In this document: positions 26,801 to 39,483 of the stretch, piece after piece | How the letters are laid out: every line of letters begins with the position of its first letter | How positions within the stretch are numbered: the stretch's first letter is position 1 | Source: Neoechinorhynchus agilis | Taxonomy: Eukaryota > Acanthocephala | Assembly (NCBI GenBank): GCA_051530055.1 | Contig: CM121342.1 | Coordinates: 15,190,001 to 15,254,000 of the forward strand | DNA length: 64,000 nt | Direction of reading: 5' to 3' | Made by a program: the position numbers and the translations under genes | Notes under the pieces: generated by a model | Told to the model about the DNA's origin: nothing | What the model saw: only the letters and a program-made list of their open reading frames with translations | Databases searched by the model: none

Positions 26801-29800
26801 AATTTTGTTGTGTTCAACGCGCTGTTCTTTAACAATATCTCGACACTTGCAGAGGTAGACATCACGCATTTGTTGCATCTCCGACGCGCATTTCTTACAG
26901 CAATATCTTGATAATTATGGAGACAGATGTAACGCAGTTCTTGTATCTCCGACGCGCATTTCGTACAGAGATATCTCAATATTTATGGAAGCAGACGTAA
27001 CAATTTTGTTTTGTCTCAAACGCGCTGTTCTTCAACAATATCTCGACACTTGCAGAGGAAGACATTACGCATTTGTTGCATCTCCGACGCGCATTTCTTA
27101 CAGCAAAATCTTGATAATTATAGAAGCAGATGTAACGCAGTTCTTGTATCTCCGACGCGCATTTCGTACAGAGATATCTCAATATTTATGGAAGCAGACG
27201 TAACAGTTTTGTTGTGTCTCTAACGCGCTGTTCTTCAACAATATCTCGACACTTGCAGAGGAAGACATTACGCATTTGTTGCATCTCCGACGCGACTTTC
27301 TTACAGCAATATCTTGATAATAATAGAGGCAGATGTAAAGCAGTTCTTGTATCTCCGCCGCGCATTTCGTACAGAGATATCTCAATATTTACGGAAGCAG
27401 ACGTAACAATTTTGTTGTGTCTCTAACGCGCTGTTCTTTAACAATATCTCGACACTTGCAGAGGCAGACATCATGCATTTGTTGCATCTCCGACGCGCAT
27501 TTCTTACAGCAATATCTTGATAATTATAGAGACAGATGTAACGCAGTTCTTGTACCTCCGACGCGCATTTCGTACAGAGATATCTCAATATTTATGGAAG
27601 CAGACGTAACAATTTTGTTGTGTCTAACGCGCTGTTCTTCGACAATATCTCGATACTTGCAGCGGTAGACATCACGCATTTGTTGCATCTCCGACGCGCA
27701 TTTCTTACAGCAATATCTTTTTAATTATAGAGACAGATGTAACGTAGTTCTTGTATCGCCGACGCGCATTTCGTAAAGAGATATCTCATAATTTATGGAA
27801 GCAGACGTAACAATTTTGTTGTGTCTCTAACGCGCTGTTCTTTAACAATATCTCGACACTTGCAGAGGCAGACATCACGCATTTGTTGCATCTCCGACGC
27901 GCATTTCTTACAGCAATATCTTGATAATTATAGAGGCAGATGTAACGCAGTTCTTGTACCTCCGACGCGCATTTCGTACAGAGATATCGCAATATTTATG
28001 GAAGCAGACGTAACAATTTTGTTGTGTCTAACGCGCTGTTCTTCGACAATATCTCGACACTTGCAGCGGTAGACATCACGCATTTGTTGCATCTCCGACG
28101 CGCATTTCTTACAGCAATAGCTTGATAATTATAGAGACAGATGTAACGCAGTTCTTGTATCTCCGACGCGCATTTCGTACAGAGATATCTCAATATTTAT
28201 GGAAGCAGACGTAACAATTTTGTTGTGTCTCTAACGCGCTGTTCTTCAACAATATCTCGACACTTGCAGAGGAAGACATTACGCAGGTGTTGCATCTCCG
28301 ACGCGCATTTCTTACAGTATCTTGATGATTATAGAAGCAGATGTAACGCAGTTCTTGTATCTCCGACGCGCATTTCTTACAGCAATATCTTGATAATTAT
28401 AGAAGCAGACGTAACAATTTTGTTGTGTCTAACGCGCTATTCTTCGACAATATCTCGACACTTGCAGCGGTAGACATCACGCATTTGTTGCATCTCCGGC
28501 GCGCAATTCTTACAGCAATATCTTGATAATTATAGAGACAGATGTAACGCAGTTCTTGTACCTCCAACGCGCATTTCGTACAGAGATATCTCAATATTTA
28601 TGGAAGCAGACGTAACAATTTTGTTGTGTCTCTAACGCGCTTTCCTTTGTAAATATCTCGACACTTGCAGAGGTAGACATCACGCATTTGTTGCATCTCC
28701 GACGCGCGTTTCTTACAGCAATATCTTGATAATTATAGAGACAGATGTAACGCAGTTCTTGTATCTCCGACGCGCATTTCGTACAGAGATATCTCAATAT
28801 TTATGGAAGCAGACGTAACAATTTTTTTGTGTCTCTAACGCGCTGTTCTTCAACAATATCTCGACACTTGCAGAGGAAGACATTACGCAGTTGTTGCATC
28901 CCGACGCGCATTTCTTACAACAATATCTTGATAATAATAGAAGCAGATGTAACGCAGTTCTTGTATCTCCGACGCGCATTTCGTACAGAGATATCTCAAT
29001 ATTTATGGAAGCAGACGTAACAATTTTGTTGTGTCTCTAACGCGCTGTTCTTCAACAATATCTCGACACTTGCAGAGGAAGACATTACGCAGGTGTTGCA
29101 TCTCCGACGCGCATTTCTTACAGCAATATCTTGATTATTATAGAAGCAGAGATGTAACGCAGTTCTTGTATCTCCGACGCGCATTTCGTACAGAGATATC
29201 TCAATATTTATTAAAGCAGACGTAACAATTTTGTTGTGTCTCTAACGCGCTGTTCTTCAACAATATCTCGACACTTGCAGAGGAAGACATTACGCATTTG
29301 TTGCATCTCCGACGCGCATTTCTTACAGCAATATCTCTATAATTATAGAGACAGATGTAACGCAGTTCTTGTATCTCCGACGCGCATTTCGTGCAGAGAT
29401 ATCGCAATATTTATGGAAGCAGACGTAACAATTTTGTTGTGTCTCTAACGCGCTGTTCTTTAACAATATCTCGACACTTGCAGAGGTTGACATCACGCAT
29501 TTGTTGCATCTCCGACGCGCATTTCTTACAGCAATATCTTGATAATTATGGAGACAGATGTAACGCAGTTCTTGTATCTCCGACGCGCATTTCGTACAGA
29601 GATATCTCAATATTTATGGAAGCAGACGTAACAATTTTGTTGTTTCTCTAACGCGCTGTTCTTCAACAATATCTCGACACTTGCAGAGGAAGACATTACG
29701 CATTTGTTGCATCTCCGACGCGCATTTCTACAGCAATATCTTGATAATTATGGAGACAGATGTAACGCAGTTCTTGTATCTCCGACGCGCATTTCGTACA

Positions 29801-32800
29801 GAGATATCTATATATTTATGGAAGCAGACGTAACAATTTTGTTGTGTCTCTAACGCGCTGTTCTTCAACAATATCTCGACACTTGCAGAGGAAGACATTA
29901 CGCATTTGTTGCATCTCCGACGCGCATTTCTTACAGCAATATCTTGATAATTATAGAGACAGATGTAACGCAGTTCTTGTGTCTCCGACGCGCATTTCGT
30001 ACAGAGATATCTCAATATTTATGGAAGCAGACGTAGCAATTTTGTTGTGTCTCTAACGCGCTGTTCTTCAACAATATCTCGACACTTGCGGAGGAAGACA
30101 TTACGCATTTGTTGCATCTCCGACGCGCATTTCTTACAGCAATATCTTGATAATTATAGAAGCAGATGTAACGCAGTTCTTGTATCTCCGACGCGCATTT
30201 CGTGCAGAGATATCGCAATATTTATGGAAGCAGACGTAACAATTTTGTTGTGTCTCTAACGCGCTGTTCTTTAACAATATCTCGACACTTGCAGAGGTAG
30301 ACATCACGCATTTGTTGCATCTCCGACGCGCATTTCTTACAGCAATATCTTGATAATTATGGAGACAGATGTAACGCAGTTCTTGTATCTCCGACGCGCA
30401 TTTCGTACAGAGATATCTCAATATTTATGGAAGCAGACGTAACAATTTTGTTTTGTCTCTAACGCGCTGTACTTCAACAATATCTCGACACTTGCAGAGG
30501 AAGACATTACCCATTTGTTGCATCTCCGACGCGCATTTCTACAGCAATATCTTGATAATTATAGAGACAGATGTAACGCAGTTCTTGTATCTCCGACGCG
30601 CATTTCGTACAGAGATATCTCAATATTTATGGAAGCAGACGTAACAATTTTGTTGTGTCTCTAACGCGCTGTTCTTCAACAATATCTCGGACACTTGCAG
30701 AGGAAGACATTGTGAATTTGTTGCATCTCCGACGCGCATTTCTTACAGCAATATCTTGATAATTATAGTAGACAGGATGTAACGCAGTTCTTGTATCTCC
30801 GACGCGCATTTCGTACAGAGATATCTCAATATTATTTATGGAAGCAGACGTAACAATTTTGTTGTGTCTCTAACGCGCTGTTCTTCAACAATATCTCGAC
30901 ACTTGCGGAGGAAGACATTACGCATTTGTTGCATCTCCGACGCGCATTTCTTACAGCAATATCTTGATAATTATAGAAGCAGACGTAACAATTTTGTTGT
31001 GTCTCTAACGCGCTGTTCTTCAACAATATCTCGACAATTGCAGAGGAAGACATTACGCATTTGTTGCATCTCCGACGCGCATTTCTTACAGCAATATCTT
31101 GATAATTATAGGGACAGATGTAACGCAGTTCTTGTATCTCCGACGCGCATTTCCTACAGAGATATCGCAATATTTATGGAAGCAGACGTAACAATTTTGT
31201 TGTCTCTAACGCGCTGTTCTTTAACAATATCTCGACACCTGCAGAGGTAGACATCACGCATTTGTTGCATCTCCGACGCGCATTTCTTACAGCAATATCT
31301 TGATAATTATGGAGACAGATGTAACGCAGTTCTTGTATCTCCGACGCGCATTTCGTACAGAGATATCTCAATATTTATGGAAGCAGACGTAACAATTTTG
31401 TTGTTTCTCTAACGCGCTGTTCTTCAACAATATCTCGACACTTGCAGAGGAAGACATTACGCATTTGTTGCATCTCCGACGCGCATTTCTACAGCAATAT
31501 CTTGATAATTATAGAGACAGATGTAACGCAGTTCTTGTATCCCCGACGCGCATTTCGTGCAGAGATATCTCAATATTTATTGAAGTAGACGTAACAATTT
31601 TTTTGTGTCTCTAACGCGCTGTTCTTCAACAATTTCTCGACACTTGCAGAGGAAGACATTACGCATTTGTTGCATCTCCGACGCGCATTTCTTACAGCAA
31701 TATCTTGATAATTATAGAAGCAGATGTAACGCAGTATTTGTATCTCCGACGCGCATTTCGTACAGAGATATCTCAGAATTGCTGGAAGCAGACGTAACAA
31801 TTTTGTTGTGTCTTTAACGCGCTGTTCTTCAACAATATCTCGAAACTTGCAGAAGCAGACATCACGCAGTTGTTGCATCTCCGACGCGCATTTCTTACAG
31901 CAATATCTTGATAATTATAGAGACAGATGTAACGCAGTTCTTTTTTCTCCGACGCGCATTTCGTACAGAGATATCTCAGAATTTATGGAAGCAGACGTAA
32001 CAATTTTGTTGTGTCTCTAACGCGCTGTTCTTTAACAATATCTCGACACTTGCAGAGGCCGACATCACGCATTTGTTTCATCTCCGACGCGCATTTCTTA
32101 CAGCAATATCTTGATAATTATAGAGGCAGATGTAAAGCAGTTATTGTATCTCCGACGCGCATTTCGTACAGAGATATCTCAATATTTATGGAAGCAGACG
32201 TAACAATTTTGTTGTGTCTCTAACGCGCTGTTCTTCAACAATATCTCGACACTTGCAGAGGAAGACATTACGCATTTGTTGCATCTCCGACGCGCATTTC
32301 CTACAGCAATATCTTGATAATAATAATAGAAGCAGATGTAACGCAGTTATTGTATCTCCGACGCGCATTTCGTACAGAGATATCGAAATATTTATGGAAG
32401 CAGACGTAACAATTTTATTGTGTCTCTAACGCGCTGTTCTTCGACAATATCTCGACACTTGCAGAGGTAGACATCACGCATTTGTTGCATCTCCGACGCG
32501 CATTTCTTACAGCAATATCTTGATAATTATAGAGACAGATGTAACGCAGTTCTTGTACCTCCGACGCGCATTTCGTACTGAGATATCTCAATATTTATGG
32601 AAGCAGACGTAACAATTTTGTTGTGCCTCTAACGCGCTGTTCTTCAACAATATCTCGACACTTGCAGAGGAAGACATTACGCATTTGTTGCATCTCCGAC
32701 GCGCATTTCTACAGCAATATCTTTATAATTATAGAGACAGATGTAACGCAGTTCTTGTATCCCCGACGCGCATTTCGTACAGTGATATCTCAATATTTAT

Positions 32801-35138
32801 GGAAGCAGACTTAACAATTTTGTTGTGTCTCTAACGCGCTGTTCTTCAACAATATCTCGACACTTGCAGAGGACGACATTACGCTTTGGTTTCATCTCCG
32901 AAGCGCATTTCTAACAGCAATATCTTGATAATTATAGAAGCAGATGTAACGCAGTTCTTGTATCTCCGACGCGCATTTCGTACAGAGATATCGCAATATT
33001 TATGGAAGCAGACGTAACAATTTTGTTGTGTCTCTAACGAGCTGTTCTTCGACAATATCTCGACACTTGCAGAGGTAGACATCACGCAGTTGTTTCATCT
33101 CCGACGCGCATTTCTTACAGCAATATCTTGTTAATTAAAGAGACAGATGTAACGTAGTTCTTGTATCTCCGACGCGCATTTCGTACAGAGATATGTCAGA
33201 ATTTATGGAAGCAGACGTAACAATTTTGTTGTGTCTCTAACGCGCTGTTCTTTAACAATATCTCGACACTTGCAGAGGAAGACATTACGCATTTGTTGCA
33301 TCTCCGACGCGCATTTCTTACAGCAATATCTTGATAATAATAGAAGCAGATGTAACGCAGTTATTGTATCTCCGACGCGCATTTCGTACAGAGATATCGC
33401 AATATTTATGGAAGCAGACGTAACAATTTTGTTGTGTCTAACGCGCTATTCTTCGACAATATCTCGACACTTGCAGCGGTAGACATCACGCATTTGTTGC
33501 ATCTCCGGCGCGCATTTCTTACAGCAATATCTTGATAATTATAGAGACAGATGTAACGCAGTTCTTGTATCTCCGACGCGCATTTCGTACAGAGATATCT
33601 CAATATTTATGGAAGCAGACGTAACAATTTTGTTGTGTCTCTAACCAGCTGTTCTTCAACAATATCTCGACACTTGCAGAGGAAGACATTACGCAGGTGT
33701 TGCATCTCCGACGCGCATTTCTTACAGCAATATATTTATTATTATAGAAGCAGATGTAACGCAGTTCTTGTATCTCCGACGCGCATTTCTTACAGCAATA
33801 TCTTGATAATCATAGAAGCAGATGTAACGCAGTTCTTGTATCTCCGACGCGCATTTCTTACAGCAATATCTCGATAATTATAGAGACAGATGTAACGCAG
33901 TTCTTATATGTCCGACGCGCATTTCTTACAGAGATATCTCAAAATTTATCGAAGCAGACGTAACAATTTTGTTGTGTCTCTAACGCGTTGTTCTTCGACA
34001 ATATCTCGACACTTGCAGAGGTAGACATCACGCAGTTGTTTCATCTCCGACGCGCATTTCTTACAGCAATATCTTGTTTATTATAGAGACAGATGAAACG
34101 CAGTTCTTGTATCTCCGACGCGCATTTCGTACAGAAATATCTCAGAATTTATGGAAGCAGACGTAACAAATTTGTTGCGTCTCTAACGCGGTGTTCTTTA
34201 ACAATATCTCGACACTTGATGAGGCAGACATCACGCATTTGTTGCATCTCCGACGCGCATTTCTTACAGCAATATCTTAATAATTATAGAGGCGGATGTA
34301 ACGTAGTTCTTGTATCTCCGACGCGCATTTCGTGCAGAGATATCTCAATATTTATTGAAGCAGACGTAACAATTTTGTTGTGTCTCTAACGCGCTGTTCT
34401 TCAACAATATCTCGACACTTGCAGAGGAAGACATTACGCATTTGTTGCATCTCCGACGCGAATTTCTTACAGCAAAATCTTGATAATTATAGAAGCAGAT
34501 GTAACGCAGTATTTGATTCTCCGACGCGCCATTTCGTACAGAGATATCTCAGAATTTATGGAAGCAGACGTAACAATTTTGTTGTGTCTCTAACGCGCTG
34601 TTCTTCAACAATATCTCGACACTTGCAGAGGCAGACATCACGCAGTTGTTGCATCTCCGACGCGCATTTCTTACAGCAATATCTTGATAATTATAGAGAC
34701 AGATGTAACGCAGTTCTTTTATCTCCGACGCGCATTTCGTACAGAGATATCTCAGAATTTATGGAAGCAGACGTAACAATTTTGTTGTGTCTCTAACGCG
34801 CTGTTCTTTAACAATATCTCGACACTTGCAGAGGCAGACATCACGCATTTGTTGCATCTCCGACGCGCATTTCTTACAGCAATATCTTGATAATTATAGA
34901 GGCAGATGTAACGCAGTTCTTGTATCTCCGACGCGCATTTCGTACAGAGATATCTCAATATTTATGGAAGCAGACGTAACAATTTTGTTGTGTCTCTAAC
35001 GCGCTGTTCTTCAACAATATCTCGACACTTGCAGAGGAAGACATTACGCATTTGTTGCATCTCCGACGCGCATTTCTTACAGCAATATCTTGATAATTAT
35101 AGAGGCAGATGTAACGCAGTTCTTGTATCTCCGACGCG
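11648..35138. repeat. Satellite array: 203-bp higher-order unit of three ~68-bp monomers
   Basis: About 115 tandem copies of a 203-bp unit. Each unit is three related monomers of 67 to 68 bp. Monomer A has ..GTATCTCCGACGCGCATTTCG and ends GCAGACGTAAC; B has ..TGTGTCTCTAACGCGCTG and CTCGACACTTGCAGAGG; C has ..GCATCTCCGACGCGCATTTCT and ends ACAGATGTAACG. All three share a frame of TCTC..ACGCGC..TTC..ACA..ATATCT..A.TT..GA..AGA..GTAACG. Because 203 is not a multiple of three, the short open frames seen in each unit on both strands shift and stop every copy, so they are not genes. Copies differ mainly by single bases. Exceptions to strict A-B-C order include extra C-type monomers near 14640-14870, 15790-16010, 17340-17460 and 33690-33930, and C/A fusions near 19040, 21310, 22120, 28405 and 30980. 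A centromeric or heterochromatic role is possible but not shown. Confidence 0.97.
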
Positions 35139-35189
35139 TGTTCACTCGAATCGATATTGAGAAAACCGATTCTCAAGATAAAAAAAATA

Positions 35190-35499
35190 TATTATGCGTT
35201 TTGATCATCCGTTACTCCGCTTTTTCCTTTAGGCACAAAGTCAACCGATATCTTTCATCGGAAAAGTGATTGAATCACTTGGACCCTTAACCATACGGTA
35301 AAGAGTTCGTATATCCCAACGGATCCTCAGGTACCTCCAGGAAGTAGGACTCATCAGTTTGAGGATCCAGTGAGATGTACAAACTCTTTACCGTATGGTT
35401 AAGGGTCTAAGTGATTCAATCACTTCTCTGATGCCAGGTATGGGTTGGATGTGTGCCCAATGGAAAAAGCCGAGTAAGGGATGATCTAAACACATAATA
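35190..35499. repeat. 310-bp foldback (inverted-repeat) element, copy 1
   Basis: Two arms of about 140 bp (35190-35329 and 35360-35499) are reverse complements of each other with moderate divergence, and flank a loop of about 30 bp. The best-matched parts are GATTGAATCACTT.GACCCTTAACC, the segment CATACGGTAAAGAGTT, and GGATCCTCA next to the loop. The outer ends pair through ATTATG..TGATCATCC..CTTTTTCC. No protein is encoded. It could be a MITE or foldback transposon; a transcript would form a long hairpin. Confidence 0.8.
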
Positions 35500-36197
35500 A
35501 ATCTAACCGGATTCCCAAAGGACATATAAGAAAGATAAAAATATATCAGCGAAAAGTTCACTGGTGACGTTCAAAGGCTGCTTCGACGATGGAGAATTGA
35601 TGTTTGCATTGCCCAGAGAAGTGTGCCTTCACTTAGGCGAATCTTGATGAGAACTGGACATTTTGAAACGCGAGAAAAATGGCAAAAATCGCTCATGATG
35701 TATACGCACCAGGAAAGTCCGTGGACACAAATGGCCAACAAGATTCGATTTGCACTCGTTTGACCGATAACAAATCGTGGGATCATCTGTATCAGAAAAA
35801 CCGAACGTTCTTTGCGTAAACGTTTGACGGAACATATCCTCAATGCACTGAATTCGGAAGTAAAATAATGGCCATACCCTGGGCAAAAACATTATTCAGA
35901 GTGCCGCCGCGATACTTTCAATCAGAGTTATATTTGTGGCTAAGGACCCGGTGGAACTATCTATCGTCGAGGCACTACACTTTTTAAACTCTATGACTAA
36001 TACGGCACTTAGATGCAGCTGGTACTGTCGTGATAATTCGTATGAGAAGCATGAAGACAACCGTTGATCAATGCGATGCATTCATGGGCAGAATATATCA
36101 TTTTACTAAAATGCAACATGACGAATCATCACTCATTTTGACTCTACTCAAATTGAACTTCCTATGATTTTGTTGCACTTACAGCTCAAAACACTAT

Positions 36198-37499
36198 ATG
36201 CACTTGTCTTTGTCTGGTGGAGGATTTCTTGGACTCTTTCACAATGGAGTGCTCGACGCATTTCATCGGTATGCCCCTCAAGTACTAGAGGAGAAGATCA
36301 TTGGGACCAGTGCAGGGTCACTGGCTGCTGCAGCCGCTTGTTGCGGTGTTTGTTCGGGTGAGTAAAAGATAAAATCAATCCATATGAACGTTTATACGTC
36401 TTCAAGATCGAGCAATGCTCGAACTGATGGAGATGACCGTTACCGCTCGTGCAGCCAAACCATGGGCGTTTCATCCACGGTACAGCTTTTCAAACGCAGT
36501 GCGGGCGGCAGTTGAGCGGTAAGTGAATTTAAAGATGTCCACTTTGTGATCATCTCCAAAAAGGGTTCTTCCCCAAAATGCCCATGAAATCTGCTCCGGG
36601 CGACTCCATGTAGGAATAACGAAATTGAGGGATGGAAAACATCGGCTTGTGTCGCATTTTGACACACGAGAGCAACTCATTGAGGTTTCTTATCAGCATA
36701 CTTATCGTTCTTTCAACTTTTGTAGGCGCTAGTATGTAGCTGTTTCATCCCATTGCTTTCTGGACTCAAGCCACCAAGATACAAAGAAGCGGTAGGCCTG
36801 CCGACTTAAGGCACATACTTTTGTATCTTAAGTACACCTGCTGTCCTCTAGTATTATTGGGACGGTGGATTAACTCAGATATGTCCTATTTTGAATAATG
36901 AAACTATCCGAGTATGCCCATTCGTAGCTGCTGTTGACATATGTCCAAAAGAAGAAGAAATAATGTCCAGCAAAGATTTAAGTTGGATTGACAGACTCAT
37001 GCAAAATGCATACGTCGTTAAAGCTGGAGTAAAAATGAGATTTTCGTACGCACATTTCCTGAGGTTTTTGCAAGGATTTGTTCCTCCGAATATCGAGTCT
37101 TATTGCAACCTTTATGAAAGTGGATTTAAGGCAGCGCTTCATTTTATAAGATCGAAAGGTCTAGCTCAACCTGACGAAACTCAAGCGATTGTCCAAATGG
37201 GCAAAACCAGCGATAATCTCAGATTATTAGCTACGCCGTTTGGCATCGATCCTGGAAAATATGAGCCGTGGACCGCCAAAGATTATGCGACTATCGCTAT
37301 TAAAGCATTTGGTCTACCAGCGCTTGTCCTGTGGCAATTAAATCCATTTAGCAAAAAAGTGATGTGAGTTAAAGGTCCAATGCACTTCTATGACTTAATA
37401 TATTTTCGTTTTTGAACTAGACTTTATGACAATGAATTAGACGAAGTTGTAAAATATCACGAGTCAGATTGTCCAAAATGTCGTTCGTCCGTTAAGTAG
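36198..37499 (+). CDS. PNPLA (patatin-like phospholipase/lipase), copy 1
   Basis: A lipid acyl hydrolase of the PNPLA family (relatives act as triglyceride lipases or phospholipases) with a Ser-Asp catalytic dyad. Six exons join in phase: 36198-36357, 36407-36518, 36564-36684, 36726-36791, 36852-37363 and 37421-37499, with introns of about 40 to 60 bp. Residues 4-10 are the oxyanion loop LSLSGGGFLG, the nucleophile is in GTSAGS (about residue 40), and the catalytic Asp is in YYWDGGL (exon 5). LPQNAHEICSGRLHVGIT and CFIPLLSGLKPPRYK are family landmarks. The remainder is a C-terminal extension with ESDCPKCRSS. The ATG at 36198 is taken as the start because it directly precedes the first patatin strand; an upstream coding exon cannot be excluded. 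It ends at TAG 37499, 17 codons before the stop used by copy 2. Confidence 0.85.
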
Positions 37500-38110
37500 A
37501 GCAAAATGATGTCAATCCTAGGTGAAGAGAAACTGGAGGTAAAATCAATCATTAAAGGACGTGATGCATATACCTGTTAACTGCCAAAGAACGGCGACTA
37601 AAAACATTTCTTTTATTCGTTTGAAATACGCTTTTTGGTCAGTGGGCTAGATGTGTCGATATGTCTAGGAAAGTAAAACCAAGTATATTTCTGAAATGAT
37701 CAGCATTTTTGAAGAACTACGGATAACAAATGCTTATAAACAAATGCCGAAAGCCTTGTTGCGAGCCAACCTATAAATTGTGCCTGAATTACAACATGAA
37801 ATGTAGTAAAGTTCGTCAACACCCAATAGAATATGTTTAAATTTTATGCAAGCTTTGCGAGTTTTTTAATTTGTAAATTTTTAATCATAACATAATAAAG
37901 TACAAAACGTGCAATCACCACCGTCCGCAAAATTGGAGCTTCTCTCCTTCCTCACTGTCGCTATCACGCTAGCAGCATTGCCTCGTACTGCGAGCGAGAT
38001 ATTTTGTCGCAGGAATACACCTGCTCGTGCGTCGCCGGTAGTTTCTCTCAATTTCTTCGAGAGAGCCCGGAGCAGGGTAAGTGCCGAGCTGCCAAGCCCT
38101 CCATAAGTCT
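37500..38110. other. Downstream of PNPLA copy 1, no gene seen
   Basis: About 600 bp with an AATAAA near 37894 and no recognisable coding sequence. From about 37908 a plus-strand open frame exists, but no domain supports it. The right end borders LINE C on the minus strand and may be the LINE's 3' flank. Confidence 0.45.
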
Positions 38111-38584
38111 CTACTCCGAAGGGACAAAATAGTGGGCCCTTGCTAATTCTCTATATTTTCGTACCTTCCTCCCTTCCGCTGCACTGGCTGGACCTCCAGG
38201 GATCTCGAGAGGGGACGGAATGTTGCTTACTGCGAGGATATCCACACACGTGGCGTTCCAGAGACGGCATTTGCCCTCCCGCCACGGAAAGACCGAAATT
38301 CCGTCAGGTCGACGACCGTCTAATCGACAAAGATGGGAGGCTTCTAAGATGTTGGGGAAGTTCGCCGTTCTCAATGCCCGAGAAATTACGCTGTTGATCT
38401 CAGAATGGCGTGAGAAACTTTTTCCTGACTTTCGGCAAACGATACCGTGTCGCCCGAAAGCATCAACAAAAGACCCACATCGACAGCGATGAGGCGTACA
38501 TATCGGGAGACCAAGCCTTAAGGACACTGCCGTTAGCGCCTGTCTGCTGGCACCATTCTTCAACCGAGTAGATTGAACGACCAC
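38111..38584 (-). mobile_element. LINE C fragment, C-terminal part of the RT protein, copy 1
   Basis: A minus-strand open frame with the C-terminal domain that follows reverse transcriptase in a widespread invertebrate non-LTR retrotransposon type. It shows a zinc-finger-like CTPHRCRCG, GRHGIVCRKS, SRHSEINSVISRAL, DGRRPDGISVFPW, LWNATCVDILA and a final HYFVP. Its upstream end is affected by the 181-bp deletion relative to copy 2 (44272-44830). No RT core is present. LINE clade assignment is uncertain. Confidence 0.75.
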
Positions 38585-39483
38585 ATTTTCGTGTTGTTAC
38601 GTGTTACAGCTTGACTAGCCTTCAACTCCTATTCTGTGAGGATGAAAAAAGTAAACATTAATGCCTGGTGTTCTTTGCCCACCTCAAGTAAAGCAGCGAG
38701 CGTGCACAATGACGGTTTACACGGAAGAATTGTAGATCTGAGACGATGACACACAACAGATCGCCCGTTATCGATCGAACGCTCCCGACGCGTCGCAATC
38801 GATAACTCTATAATATTACGCTCCTACTGCCACCTTTTGTACGAAATCACGAAATCGTCGAATTTGGAATTTAACTTTATCGTAACAAATAGATGACGTC
38901 ACAATATATCCAAAAATTTCATAAGGCCTTCTGTGTAGATATATCATGTTAAGTATCATACATAGATCAGTTTATATTGTATGAGCAACATCCGCTACAC
39001 GTAATGCCCCGATCACACCCACTCACGTGCCTTCGATTAATTATTATGTTTGGCACGTCATCATCGTCACATTAAGAAAATTAAATTCATTTAAGTTACG
39101 CTCTTGTTGCAGTCTTGTGAACGAGAATCATGAAATTGTTGAATTTGGAATTTAACTTTATCGTAAAAAATCGATGACGTTACAAGATATACAAAAATTT
39201 CATAAACCTTTTTGTGCAGATGGAGCGTGTTATTGAAATTAAATTTATGTTGCGCTCTTGTTGCAGTCTTTTGAACGAAAATCAGTTTTGGTCCGGATTA
39301 TTTCGCATGTATACAATATTTTCTTTATTAAGAGCTGAGTATCACGTTGAATGCCTCTTTTTTAAGAATGAGTTAATAATGTAGCTTCGTCGATTGGGAT
39401 CTTGCGTGATTAAGGAGAATCTGCCAAAGGATATTGAAATGAACGCTTCATAGCTAAAGCTGATATGCAAGAGAACATAGGAA
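38585..39483. repeat. Spacer with local direct repeats between two divergent LINE C pieces
   Basis: A segment of about 140 bp at 38818-38955 recurs in diverged form at about 39100-39235 (shared GAATTTGGAATTTAAC, TTTATCGTAA, GATGACGT, AAAAATTTCATAA), and the opening part recurs again near 39250-39285 (CTCTTGTTGCAGTCTT). The repeats are direct and AT-rich and encode nothing obvious. In copy 2 they lie at about 45160-45625. Confidence 0.65.

Noticed and set aside
11648-35138. CRISPR-like array
   Set aside because: There are no unique spacers between repeats; every part of the unit repeats, and the surrounding genes are animal genes with introns.
11612-35176. Dozens of 60-150 residue open frames on both strands of the satellite
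   Set aside because: They recur every 203 bp, shift frame each unit, overlap on both strands and show no codon constraint; they follow from the repeat sequence.
35571-35892. Minus-strand open frames upstream of PNPLA (and 41726-42041)
   Set aside because: No domain is recognised and the reverse strand of a conserved segment is equally open; not called as a gene.
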